A DNA stretch of 64,000 nucleotides, taken from the NCBI GenBank assembly GCA_028015245.1, contig CM051370.1, forward strand, positions 6,787,160 to 6,851,159, given 5' to 3'. Each line of letters opens with the position of its first letter. Within the stretch, counting starts at the first letter, position 1. The notes beneath the pieces were generated by a model that searched no databases, was not told the DNA's origin, and worked only from the letters and a program-made list of their open reading frames with translations. The translations under genes and the position numbers were made by a program. Positions 42,779 to 54,278 of this stretch are shown piece after piece. This DNA is from Cardamine occulta. Lineage: Eukaryota; Streptophyta; Magnoliopsida; Brassicales; Brassicaceae.

Positions 42779-43930
42779 CTAAGGTTCAATACTAGAGTAT
42801 GACTCATTTTCAAGATTAATTCCATGAGTGCATAAACTTGGTGATATTCCTTTAATGTCACCAAGAGAATACCCAATTGCTCTCCTATACTTTCTCAATT
42901 CAGTCAACAGCAAATGCAACTCATCATCACTAAGTTTATCATTTACTATGACAGGGTAAGTTGAGTTAGGACCAAGAAAAGCGTACCTTAGCCCCGTTGG
43001 AAGTGGTTTGAGCTCAACTTTAGGTGCTCTAAGTTCTGACCAGTCATCAGAGTGAGTGGACTCGAGCTGTATGTTGAGTTCTTGGGACGAGGCTGCACTG
43101 TCTGGGTCCGACAGGGTCGGTCTCGAGCTACTGCTCAAACTTAAGCGCTGAGTTTTGCCAGTTTCAGCCTCAATTGATGCGATGCCCCCTCCATTTAGCT
43201 TAACCAGGATTTCAAAGACTTCTGCACCTTCAATTTCCTTATATGAATCTAACATTATCTCATAGTTCAAGGTTTCCTTGTGTAAGTAGCCATCTTTACC
43301 ATCTTTGGTCAAAGCTGTCTGGAGATGATCTTCTTCATTAAGCTCTTCAAGTAACTGGTCTGCAAGCTGATCCATTTCTTCAATCCAAAAGAGTTGACCT
43401 TCTATCGTAGGCTTCTTCATTGTGTCTTTGATGTCAAAATGCATCTTGAGATCTTTTCCCATATTGAGTTCAATTTTTCCATTCTTGACGTCAATGAGAG
43501 CTCCAGCAGTGGCAAGGAGGGGTCTTCCTAAGATCAAGGGATCCCTTGGCTCTTCACCCATCTCTAACACCATAAAGTCAGTGGGGATCTCTATAGCTCC
43601 AATTCTGAGAGGCAAGTCTTCTAATATGTTATGCGGTATCCTTACGGACCTATCAGCCAAGACAAGAGAAATGTTGGTGGCCTTGAACTTGCTGAAACCT
43701 AACCTCTTAGCTACTGAAAGTGGCATGAGGCTTATGGATGCTCCCAAGTCGCAAAGACAATTTTTAAAGGTCAATGGACCTAGAGAGCATGGCAATGTGA
43801 AACAACCTGGGTCATCTAGCTTGACAACCTTCCTTTGTATGATAGCTCTACACTCATAACTCACCACTACCATTCCTTGCACTTCTTGGATCCTTTCCAC
43901 AATTGCATCCTTTATCCACTTATGAGATTA
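42779..43930 (-). pseudogene. Aspartic protease region of element A
   Basis: An open frame of 373 residues (43900-42779) contains the protease with its CDLGASISLMP active-site motif, DFMVLEMGEEPRDPLILGRPLL and TAGALIDVKNG, then an acidic linker to RT (LLEELNEEDH, HSDDWSELRAPKVELKPLP). It would process the gag-pol polyprotein. A TAA at 43928-43930 separates it from gag. Confidence 0.85.
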
Positions 43931-44738
43931 AGATAGAAGTGCCAATGCGTCTAGTATGGGCATCTTTACTTCAATTTCTTTAATATGCTTGTCGAAGATA
44001 GCTTTGTACTTCTCCAATCTGTCCTTCTTGAATCTTTCTGAGAAGGAGAGTTTTGGTTTGTAAGGAGGGAGAACAAATAGTGCTTTCTTCTCCTTGGCAG
44101 CTGCATGTTTTTCAATTGGGGAAGGCTGGAGAGGTCGAGTTGGTGTGTCGAGTTGGCGAGGCAAGTGCAAGTTTTTCTTCTCAGCTTGTTTTTCTTCTTG
44201 GCACAAACCCTCCCCCTCTTGGTCTTCGCTGTCCGCAGTGATGGGCGTTGATCCTTCCCTTGCAGGTAGCTCTCTTCCACTCCTTAGGGTGATGGCATTG
44301 ATTGGAGCAAAGGCCTTAGGGTTTTGGATTGCTTTTCCTGGCAGCTGTCTAATAGGCTGCGGTATTGTTCTCCATGAATTTAATTTTGGAGTGCAGCGTC
44401 TCAATCTTGCTATTAAGATCATTGTAGGAGTAATCCATCTGGTTTTTCATTTCAGCAAGCTTCTTTGTGGTTTCCATTGTATCGATCGCTCGCCCTTGGA
44501 GTAGTTGCTGCATCATGGTCCGTAGGTCCTGGTCGGGGGCAATAGATGGTTGAGCTTACTGCGGCGCAAAATCAGGTGGGGTACCCATTACGCCTTGCTG
44601 TTGGTAGCTACGCTGGAAATTTTGCTTAGGAACAAAACCTTGAGTTTAACTATAAGGGACAAAAGGCTTGTTCTGGTTCTGTTGTTATTGAGGATAGACT
44701 TGGTCTTGCGGATTGGCCACGTTGGTACTTCTATAAGA
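43931..44738 (-). pseudogene. Gag C-terminal/linker region of element A
   Basis: In the gag frame there are stops at 44739-44741, about 44690, 44646-44648 and about 44555. Then comes a frameshift near 44400 into the frame that holds QLPGKAIQNPKAFAPINAIT, a Lys/Glu/Pro-rich linker and PYKPKLSFSERF...FDKHIKEIEVKM. The stop at 44646-44648 is at the same place as one in element B. Confidence 0.8.
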
Positions 44739-45761
44739 CTATTTGAGATTGTTCTTGTAGTTGATAAAGCCCTTATTGTAGCTACCTTGGTTCTGAACAT
44801 AGCTGACTTCTTCCATTTGATCACCTTCCCCATCTTGAACTTGAAAGATCTCTTCCCCACTTGCAAAATGAACGTGCTTCTGCTGGCCGAGAAGGATATC
44901 CAACTTTTCATTCAAAGCTTTGAGATCCTTCTTAGTCTTTTCATCAGAATCAACACTTCTTCTCATGCTGCGGTTGTAATCCTCATTGTAGTTCTCATCT
45001 GATTGAGCAAGATTCTCAATGAGTTCCCAACCTTCATCAACATCCTTGTTGAGGAAGTTACCATTGCTTGCTGTATCCAAAAGCATTCTTATCCTTGGGA
45101 GAACTCCTCTATAAAGGGTGCTGAGTAGGGATTCATTGCTGAAGCCATGGTGTGGACATCGAGTGGTGTAGCCTTTGAATCTTTCCCAGGCTTCACAGAA
45201 GGTTTCCCCATTTTTCTGGGCAAAGCCGGATATTTCATTCCGAAGTCTAGCTGTTCGAGCATTGGAGAAAAACTTGGCAAGAAAAGCTTTCTTGCAGTCA
45301 TCCCAGGAGGTGATGGAGTCATGAGGTAAATTCTTCTCCCACAGATGAGCTTTGTCACCAAGAGAGAATGGAAAAAGTCTCAACTTGAAGCCATCTTCAC
45401 TGACTCCATTGATCTTCGTGAGGCTGCAGAGCCTATTAAACTCGTCCAAGTGATCAAGAGGATCCTCCATAGGCAACCCATGGAATTTGTTGCCTTGCAC
45501 CATAGATATCAAGCCGCTCTTCATCTCAAAATTGTTGTTTTGGATTGTAGGATGTACAATCCCTTGCCTCTGAGTGTGAGTGTTAGGAGCATCTCCTGCT
45601 TCGATCAATCTTGGCCTCCTTTGAGGTTCTTTGGCCATTGTGTTTTGTTGTACTACTCTGATCCTCTCTGCTTGCTCACGTAGCTGACGAATTAACTTAG
45701 TCCGATTAATGTTATCAATGAAAGGTAGGAGGTTCTGGTTTCCTTGTGATTGAGTTTGCAT
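44739..45761 (-). pseudogene. Gag (capsid) of element A
   Basis: A 340-residue open frame starts MQTQSQGNQNLLPFIDN, soon after the primer-binding site. The retrotransposon gag capsid domain is clear: FEMKSGLISMVQGNKFHGL, DPLDHLDEFNRLCS, WDDCKKAFLAKFFSN, FCEAWERFKGYTTRCPHHGF and LYRGVLPRIRMLLDTASNGNF. It would form the virus-like particle in the cytoplasm. It is the best-preserved part of element A, but later stops cut it from pol. Confidence 0.85.
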
Positions 45762-45923
45762 AAAGGTGAAGCTAGAACTGTTTACGCTGATAGGTACCTG
45801 AGATGCAAAGACAAAGAAGGGAACACTAGGTAAGTATCCAAGTAAGGTGTAAAAGAACTTGATCTTAAAAGATTTAAAATCCTAATTGTAACAAACAACA
45901 CCCAAATGGCAACGACGCCAAAT
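45762..45923 (-). other. Leader and tRNA-Asp primer-binding site of element A
   Basis: GGCAACGACGCCA (about 45908-45920) is the plus-strand image of the tRNA-Asp 3' end (CGGCAACGGCGCCA) with one or two changes. It directly follows the 5' LTR end at 45924. The rest is the gag leader. Confidence 0.85.
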
Positions 45924-47624
45924 TGATAGTAGTATTTTTACTCAGGGACTACTTCTGTGGGCAAGGGAAATCTAGCAATAGGAACTTGTCATACTGGATG
46001 TAAATCCCCTGTCAATTATGCAATCCCCAAGTAAAAGCAATGCTCCTTACTATGTGTGTGTATGCAGAAAGATGTATCAATTCCCTAGCATTGTCATTGT
46101 CATACTAAGGTGTCAATCCAAATGGGTGTGATGCTAGCAATCAAGATGTGATCAGATACAACTAAGTCAAGGCAGATAAAAAGGAAATATTTATCTAACA
46201 ACTTAAAAATAAAATGCAGTAAGATGGGTGCTTGACTCGAGTCCTAGACCAAGTCAAGTGACCGAGTCAATGCAGAAAAATGACAAAAAGATGCACTCGA
46301 CCACTCTGAATGAGTCAATGAGATCGAGTGGAGTCTGAAAACGACAAATAACTATGCACTCGGGTTCAAGACCGAGTTGAGAGAGATGAAAGGCAAAGTG
46401 CAATTAAACAAGTAAATGACTTTAGAACAAGATGATAAAGCAAGAAGATGCAAATAGGGATCTAAGGATGGGGCAATCGAAATGTGATTCTCCTTGGTCT
46501 CTCCTAGATACTTAACAAAACTTCACAGAAGCTATCTCTAGACAATGAACATCAAAGTAAGGTGGCTCCACTCTCGTGACAAAAACCAACAAGCCTATAT
46601 CACTTCCTAATCTTAATACCCAGTCAAAGATACAAGGAAACTTAGAGCAGATATCAGTGAAACATAATATAGGCAAGCATTAAGAACCAATTCATTAATG
46701 TCAAAATACAGCTAGAACCTCTTAAGCCATGGGTTAAAGCTATAAATCTCTGGTATTAGTTGGTTCAAGCATTTCATCAACACCTTTTGAGTGGAAAATG
46801 CTTGAGATCATAATTACCAATGTCTTGGCTAACTAAGCATTAAGAACACCTAATCCATAAGAGATCTATGCAAATTAAAGCTCAACCATCGAAGAAGACC
46901 AAGAATCCTACACAGATCTAACCCATCCTCAGATACCCTAAATCACTACTCAAGAACACAAATCATCATCAAGAACATGAACCCAGAAAAATCAAACATC
47001 TCAGAATTCATTGAAAATAGTTTAGAAAGATAGATTAAGATGAGAATAGTAAGACTGCAAAGAATTAAAGCAAACTAAGTACTAGATTAAGAGAGATCTG
47101 AATTACAAAATGAAGAACACCAAGAACAAGGTTTGGAGGCAGAGAAAAACCCTAAAAATAAAAGACATGTCCCCTAGATAATACCCAACAGTGGTATTTA
47201 TAGTAAAATCGGAAAACCCTAAAACTGAAAAAGACAAAGAAAAATAGCTAAGTCTTAGCGGATGGTGCAGCTCGACCAAGTCTGGTCGAGTGGTGTCGAG
47301 TGTGTTGAGTGGAGTGGGGACTCGAGTGGGACTGTCAAATGGTGGCTTGAGTGGGAGGGGTGGTCAAGTGCCAGCGTCGAGTGGTAACGTTGCATGGCAG
47401 GTCGAGTGGTCAGGTGCATGAGCTCGGTTGGGTACGTGGTGGAGTTGAGGTCTAGAACGGGCTCGAGCTGGGAGGTCGAGCACGGGCTCGAGGTGGGAGG
47501 TCAAGCACGGGCTCGAGGTGGGAGGTCGAGCATGGGCTCGAGGTGGGAGGTCGAACACGGGCTCGAGGTGGACAAGTGGTTTGTCGAGGATGTGATGTCG
47601 AGTGTGGACTCGAGTGGAGGTGGG
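45924..47624 (-). repeat. 5' LTR of element A, first part
   Basis: It aligns with 33030 to about 34680 of the 3' LTR, including the TATA box (complement 47195-47202) and the start of the CTCGAG repeat zone (47270-47624). It is cut by element B after GTGGG. Confidence 0.92.
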
Positions 47625-49489
47625 TGATATTAGTATTTTTACTCAGTACTCAGCCTGTAGTCAAGGGAGACCTAGCAATAGGAACTTATCCTATTGGATG
47701 CGTGTACCCTGTCCTTATGCTTTTCCTAAGTAAAAATACAAGTTTAAGTGTGTGGTGTGTATGTGAACTATAAACTATGGATATATCAATTCCTTAGTCT
47801 AACATGTCATTGTAGTACTAAGGTGTCAATCCAAATGGGTGTGATGCTAACAATCAGGATGAGATCAGATATACTTAATTCAAGCCAAGCAAGTTGATGT
47901 TGGATTGTCTAACAATCTAAGTGAAACATGAAATATGCAAAATAAATGCTAAGTAAAAATACTAGGGAGGTAGGTGCAGGTGCTAGAGAAGCGGTGCACA
48001 AATGCTGTAGGAGTAATGCAGCAAGTGAAAATGACGAAATAAATTGATGAGATAAAACTAAGTGTGGAAGCTAGCAAGCGAAGATGATAACTAAGATAAG
48101 GTAAAATCAACTAAGACAAACAAGCTCTCAAGAATAGGGTAATTGGTCAGTGACTCCTCTGAAATCCATCTAAGACGCTGACAAACTCAAACAGAGCTAA
48201 TCCCTAGACAACGGGTTCACAAGCAATCAAATCCACTGTCGTGACAGATGACCTCAAGCTAAGGCAGTTCCAGACTCATATGTCTCTGACGAAATCTACC
48301 CTAACAGGCACTAAGACTCAACCCGTTCTTGTCAATGAACACCCTAAACATCCAATCTTTTAGGCTAAGAATGCAAATCTCTGGCACTAATTGTTTAAGC
48401 GTTTCATTAACCACCTTTTGAGTGTGGAAACACTTATGATCTAGTTGCAATTGATCAGAGAGAAACTAGCATTAAGAACACTAATCCATAAGGGATTCAC
48501 AAACAGCTAAACTCAAACGCTCTAGAAGATCAAAGATTCGTCACTAACCTATCCCATTCTCAAGAACCCTAAAAACTACTCAAACATATTGAAGAACATA
48601 AACCCAGAAAATCTAAACTTCTCAGAATTCATTTAAAATAGATTAGAATGATAGATTATTGCAAGAATAACAAGACTGCAAAGAATTAAAGCAAACTAAC
48701 AAGTGGATTAAAAGAAATTTGGATTCAAAGTCAAGAACAATGAAGAACAAATGAAGAACCCTCAAGAACAAACGGAGAAAACCTAACAATAAAGAGCTTA
48801 CACTAAAAAAACAGAATACCCTTTGGACAAAACCCAAAAGGGGTATTTATATGAAAATGCGGAAAACCCTAAAACGAGTAAAAACAAAATAAATGGCTAA
48901 GTCTTCGGATGTCGATGCAGCTTCACGGGCGTGTGTGCAGTGGAGAAGGCCTGGTCGAGCACTCCGCTCGGGCACTCTGCTCGAGCACTCCTCAGCCTCT
49001 TGCTTGAGCACTTATCTTTGCCTGCTTGAGCACAAGTTCTTTGGCTTGCTCGAGCACAAGTTCTTTGGCCTGCTCGAGCACAAGTTCTTCGGCCTGCTCG
49101 AGCACAAGTTTTTCGGTCTGCTCGATGGACTGCTGATTCTGCTCGAGTACTTCTCAGAAATTCTGCTCGAGCATCTATAGTAAATCTGCTCGATGGCTTT
49201 GCTCGAGCACACGTCAAAATTCTGCTCGATGGCTTTGCTTGAGCACACGTCAAAATTCTGCTCGATGGCTTTGTTCGAGCATTGCGGCGTGAAACTCTCC
49301 GAACGTCCAGAACATCGTCCAAGTACCTGAAATCAACTCCAAAATGCATATGTATGCAAGGCTAATGCAAAATCCTAGTATTGATGCCAAGTGTGTGGAA
49401 TGACTATAAATGGGGTGAAACATATGATGAATCTAGTCCTAAATGATGATAGATGCATGCTAAAACATTGCCAAAATGGAGAGACATCA
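47625..49489 (-). repeat. 3' LTR of element B (1865 bp)
   Basis: It differs from the other LTR B mainly by point changes and a 32-base segment near 48750-48785 lying between AAGAACAA repeats. TATA box: complement of 48844-48852. U3 arrays: four 24-base units TGCTCGAGCACAAGTTCTTT at 49023-49118, and three 36-base units containing CTCGATGGCTTTGCTCGAGC at about 49184-49282. Confidence 0.92.
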
Positions 49490-51020
49490 ACTCTCCCAAA
49501 CTTAGTCTTTGCTTGCCCTCAAGCAAACAATTCATAAGAAGGGAGAGAGGTTTAGAAAATGGGGGTTCAGAACCTAAGCAATGCAGTTTTTAAAGTTCCC
49601 AAACCTTATCAAATTTCCAAGAAGCTACCCTAAATGCAATGCTAACAAGTTCTACTGTTAAAGCCTTAGCCATGCTCATCACATCACTTACTTAACAATG
49701 ATTTGGCCTACGCAAGCATTCAGATTCTTCAAACCCTTTAACATTCATTAAGCAGAAACCATGAATCAAGTTTATGCAGTCATTGAACTCATTTGGCTAA
49801 GAGAATGGTCGAAGGACGAAGATGGTCCTTAATGTAACTGGTGACGCTCATTCTCACTCAAGGGACTCTCAAAGAAAAACTGAGCTTTAGAAGAAGGTTA
49901 AAGGTCAGGGCCAACCGATGCATATAAGGATAGACTCTCATCTACCCATACATATACATAATCAAAATCCAAACCCCTAAATCTAATCCCAAGAACAATC
50001 TTATCACTACCCTTTGGTACTTTTCTGCAATGAATTCCTTTTTGATTAAACTTTTTCTTTTTCTTTGTATTCTAAGGAGGGGGTTTTCTCATACTTATAG
50101 AATCTAGTGCGTTGGGGTTCTTTGTTAGCTATAGCTCTCTAGATGCTTTAGACTTTTGCCCTTGGTTTTCTGTTTCTCTTTACTAGAGCCTATCAAATTT
50201 GTTTCTCTATTCCCAAACCGCTTTACTAGACCAATCACATTTTTGTTTTAAAGGCCTTCCCCTTTTTCTTCTTTCATACTCTTTCCCAAAATTTTCTATC
50301 CAACACATAATATGGTGATCAAGTTCCCGCCCGTAGTCAAGCTCCTGCCTAGTCCTATCTGATCTAAAAATTGTAAATCAGAACTATATGAAAAACTATC
50401 CTTGTCGGCTCCAACCTAACACTTTCTACCAAGCTCAATTCATAAAAAGGCCTCACACACACAAAATATTATTGGCTTGAAAGAAAGGTAGGTTCAATGG
50501 TGGGGAAACTGTTCCAATGAGGGGAATCAGCTACTTGGATAACAAGGGTGGTGAAAAGATGAAAGATAATCCAAGTATGTATATAGGTATCCATGAGTTC
50601 AAGTTCAATGCGTAAACATGATAATTATAAGTCAGGTTATGGTCCAAATAGATAGGGAATGAATGCACTTCTCAACAAGCTTCATTACCAAGGATGGTGC
50701 TGCCTTATGCTTCAAACTTAATCAACATGCACAACAGGACAACTAAGTGGTTCATTAACAATTTATGCTGCATGCTAGGCTAGGCAAGAATTATCATTAT
50801 CCCATATGCAGAAATCCTAGATGAAATGCAAGTAGACTCCTAAAATGCTAATGCAACTACATGGACACTCTGTTTTTGTGAAATAATTTTTGAAATTTTT
50901 TAAAAATTTTTATGGTTTTCAGATGCACATAGATGATTGAAAATTTGAAATAAGAAAATAGAAAACAATGTCAAATACAACATGAACCCTCCCCCAAACT
51001 TAAATTACACAGTCCCGTGT
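49490..51020 (-). other. 3' non-coding region of element B with two polypurine tracts
   Basis: The terminal tract lies at 49490-49505 (minus AAGTTTGGGAGAG). The second, AAGTTTGGGGGAGGG, has its complement at about 50988-51003 and is followed by AATTACACAGTCCC, which is shared with element A at the same relative place. No gene. Confidence 0.8.
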
Positions 51021-51720
51021 ATAATAAAATCTGGAAAAGAGTTCAGGAATGAAAGCGAAATTAAACACAAGTACAATGATATATACAATGAGTTTGGAGT
51101 TGATACTTCAGTAGTTGGAGAAGAAAGAGTCGGTGAACTCTTCTATGTCCTCACAGGAGTGCGTTGGTGCAGGAGGTTGGTCGGTTAGGGTAGCGTGTCC
51201 CTGCGAAACCTCTAGAAAGGAAGACTGCTCTCATCTCTTTGGCCGTCAGCTCTGGCTCTGTCCTCTCGCTATTCTTTCCTTCCTTAGCCTCCACCTCTGC
51301 GCTTCCATCCCCAGATTTCTCACCACTACTCCTAACAGGTCGTTTTCCACGAGCAATCTCTTCTCAGTCTCGCGAGAATGCCATGGGCTTTGCTCTACGC
51401 TGCAGACTCGAGTGCTGAGGGTGATATGTCTCATCGAGCTTCTCTGTGCTTGAGTAATGGACTTGAGTGTCTCTGCTGCTCTTGACGGGCCTTTTTCCTC
51501 GAGCGATTTCTGCCTTGTCTCGTGAGAATGCCTTGGTCTTTGCAACACGCTACGGACTCGAGTGCTGAGGATGATATGTTTCATTGAGCTCTTTTGCTCG
51601 AGCTACCTCAAGTACTTATGCTCGAGCTACATCGAACACTTTTGCTCGGCTTCATCGAGCACTTTTGCTCGATTTATTTTCCTTTTTCCTCTACCCTTTG
51701 CGTGCACCTTAGACATTGAG
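51021..51720 (-). pseudogene. Truncated ATHILA ORF-1-like remnant of element B
   Basis: In the minus frame near 51260-51180 the block EPELTAKEMRAVFLSRGFAG is clear and matches EPELTKTEMRAVFLARGFTG of element A. Upstream is a repetitive basic region in which an AFSRD...IARGKRPV segment occurs twice (a duplication of about 150 bases, 51320-51590). Downstream of the block almost the whole conserved ORF is missing, so the protein is lost. Confidence 0.7.
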
Positions 51721-52255
51721 TAAAAACAAATTAGGAAAAACTACGAAAATCACGAAATAGAAATAAATAATATTTACAAGGATAAACATGGGACTTCCTC
51801 CCAAGCGAGCTTGTTTAAAGTCTCTAAGCTTGACTTCCTGGTTTGTAGGTATTCATCGGCTCGTCCAGAGGAATTGTGATCCCCTCTGGAATGTACTCCG
51901 CCATGTAAGGTTTGAGCCGCTACCCATTCACTGTAAACTCGTTACCCTCCTTAGTAAATAAGGTGACAGCTCCATATGGTAACACCTCCTTGATGCTAAA
52001 TGGTCCAGACCAATTTGACTTCAGTTTTCCTGGGAAGAGTTTCAGTCTTGAGTTAAAGAGCAAGACCTGATCTCCGGCTTTGAAATCTTTGCGCCGAATC
52101 TTTTTGTCATGAAAGGACTTAGTTATTTCCTCATATACCTTCGAACTTTCATAGGCTTCAAGTCTGATTTCTTCCAGCGAGTGCAAGTCCACAGCTCTTT
52201 TTTCTTGAGCTGTTCTGATATCGAGATTCAGAAGCTTTGTTGCTCAGAGCGCCTT
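51721..52255 (-). pseudogene. Integrase C-terminal part of element B, with stops
   Basis: The frame 52192-51920 carries LEEIRLEAYESSKVYEEITK and the GPF block WSGPFSIKEVLPYGAVTLF. Two stops close to 52240-52255 separate it from the fusion ORF. A TAG at 51920-51922 interrupts the last residues (RLKPYMAEYIPEG). Confidence 0.8.
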
Positions 52256-53377
52256 TTACTCAACCTCTACAGGTAGATGGCAAGCCTTTCCGTACAGCAG
52301 CTGAAATGGGTTCCTCCCGATTGGAGTCTTGTAAGCGGTTCTGTAAGCCCATAGAGCATCGTCGAGCTTAGTTGCCCAGTCTCTCCTTGATGTGCCTACA
52401 ACTCTTGCCAGGATGGCCTTAATTTGCCTGTTAGAGACCTCAACTTGGCCACTGGTTTGAGGGTGGTAAGGTGTTGCCACCTTGTGCTTTACTCCATATT
52501 TTCTTAAAAGATTCTCAAAGACCTTATTGATGAAATGAGAACCTCCGTCACTGATCACTACTTTGGGGACTCCAAACCTTAGCCCTGTTGGGAGTGGTTT
52601 TAGCTCGACCTTAGGTGCCCTGAGTTCCAACCAGTCGTCCGAGTGGGAAGACTCGAGCAGTGGGTGCTGGGTATGCTTAGTTTCAGCTTCTACTGATGCA
52701 ACGACCTCTCTATCTGTTCCCATAAGTTTCTCAAACGCTTCTTCGCCTTTAATTTCCTTGTGAGAGTCTAGCATCGTCTCATAACTCGAGGTTTCTTTGT
52801 ATAAGTAGCCGTTTTCACCATCCTTGGTTAAAGCTGTCTGAAGATGGTCTTTTTCATTTAGCTCCTCAAGTAGCTCGTCTGCAAGGTGATCCATTTCTTT
52901 AATCCAAAAGAGCTGGCCTTCAATCGTAGGCTTTTTCATTGTATCTCTGATGTCAAAGTGCATTTTGAGATCTTTGCCCATATTAAGTTGAATTTTCCTT
53001 TTTTGGACGTCAATGAGAGCACCCGCAGTAGCAAGGAGGGGTCTTCCTAGAATCAAAGGATCTTTTGGCTCTTCATCCATCTCTAACACCACAAAGTCAG
53101 TGGGAACCACTATGGTTCCAATTCGGAGAGGCAAGTCTTCTAGCATGCCATGCGGAGTTCTCACATATCTATCAGCCAAGACAAGAGAGATGTTGGTGGT
53201 TTTATACTTGTTAAAACCCAACTTCTTAGCTACCGAAAGTGGCATGAGGCTTATAGACGCTCCCAAGTCGCAGAGACAATTTTGAAAAGTTAATGGCCCA
53301 AGAGAGCATGGCAATGTGAAATAACCTGGATCTAGTAGCTTGACGATCCTTTTTTTTAATAATAGCGCTGCATTCAT
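52256..53377 (-). pseudogene. Protease-integrase fusion ORF of element B (RT and RNase H deleted)
   Basis: A single 373-residue frame begins in protease (LGPLTFQNCLCDLGASISLM, DPLILGRPLLATAGAL), continues through the acidic linker to LKPLPTGLR, and then joins directly to FGVPKVVISDGGSHF of the integrase core (junction at about 52577). It runs through HPQTSGQVEVSNRQ to 52256. In element A these points are about 2.2 kb apart. Integrase here keeps the second Asp and the Glu but lacks the zinc finger and the first catalytic Asp. A run of eight T at 53350-53357 marks a frameshift that separates it from the upstream frame. Confidence 0.88.
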
Positions 53378-54278
53378 GACTCACTACTACCATTCCTTTT
53401 ACTTCCTGGATTCTTTCTGTAATTGCATTTTTGATCCACTTGTGAGATTGAGGTAAAAGTGCGAATGCATCAAGTATGGACATCTTGGCCTTAATTTCTT
53501 TAATGTGCTTGTCGAAGATAGCTTTGTATCTCTCCACTCTGTCCTTGTGAAATCTCCCTGGGTAGGGGAGTTTAGGCTTGTAAGGAGGAGGGACGAATGG
53601 TGCTTTCTTGTCCTTAGAAGGTGAAATTTTGTCAACTGGGGATGGCTGGACTCGACTTGCAGGTCGAGTTGATGTGTTGAGCTGGTCAGTCGAGTTGGAG
53701 TTTTTCTGTTTATCTTGTTCCTCTTTCTGACATAAGTCCTCCCCAACTTGGAATTCATTGTCCGCGGTGATAGGAGTGGTTCCTGCCCTTTCTGGTAGTT
53801 CTTTTTCGTTCTTCAAGGTAATGGCATTGATTTGAGCAAAGTCCTTAGGATTTTGGATTGCCTTTCCTGGGAGTTGTCCAGGGTGCGTTGTGGAAGATGT
53901 GGATGCAGACTTGTTCTCCAGGTATTTAATCTTTGAGTTTAGTGTCTCAAATTTGTTGTTGAGGGTATCGTAGGCGTAGTCCGACTGATTCTTTAATTCA
54001 GCAAACCTCTTTGCAGTTTCCATTGTACTGGCAGCTTGACCGTGGAGTAGCTGCTGCATCATACTTCGCAGGTCTTGATCATGGGCAATAGGTGTTGGAG
54101 CTTGCTGTGGTGCAAAACCAGGTGGTTGACCTATGACGCCTTGTGGGTTGTACCTTCCTTGGAAATTTTGCTTAGGAACAAAACCTTGAGTTTAATTGTA
54201 GGTGACAAAAGGTTTGTTTTGTTGTGGTGGTGGCGGAGGGTAGACTTGATCTTGCGGGTTTTCCACGTTGTTACTTCT
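53378..54278 (-). pseudogene. Gag C-terminal/linker of element B
   Basis: A frame from 54062 to the frameshift holds MMQQLLHGQAASTMETAKRF, a coiled-coil-like stretch, QLPGKAIQNPKDFAQINAIT, a Lys/Ser-rich linker and PPPYKPKLPYPGRFHKDR. A TAA at 54192-54194 and the one at 54279-54281 are in frame with gag. The first of these matches the stop in element A. Confidence 0.8.

Noticed and set aside
48893..49349. Frames in LTR B (also 56685-57187), Cys/Ser/Arg/Ala-rich
   Set aside because: They arise from the 24- and 36-bp CTCGAG repeats, both multiples of three, and are present in both LTRs.
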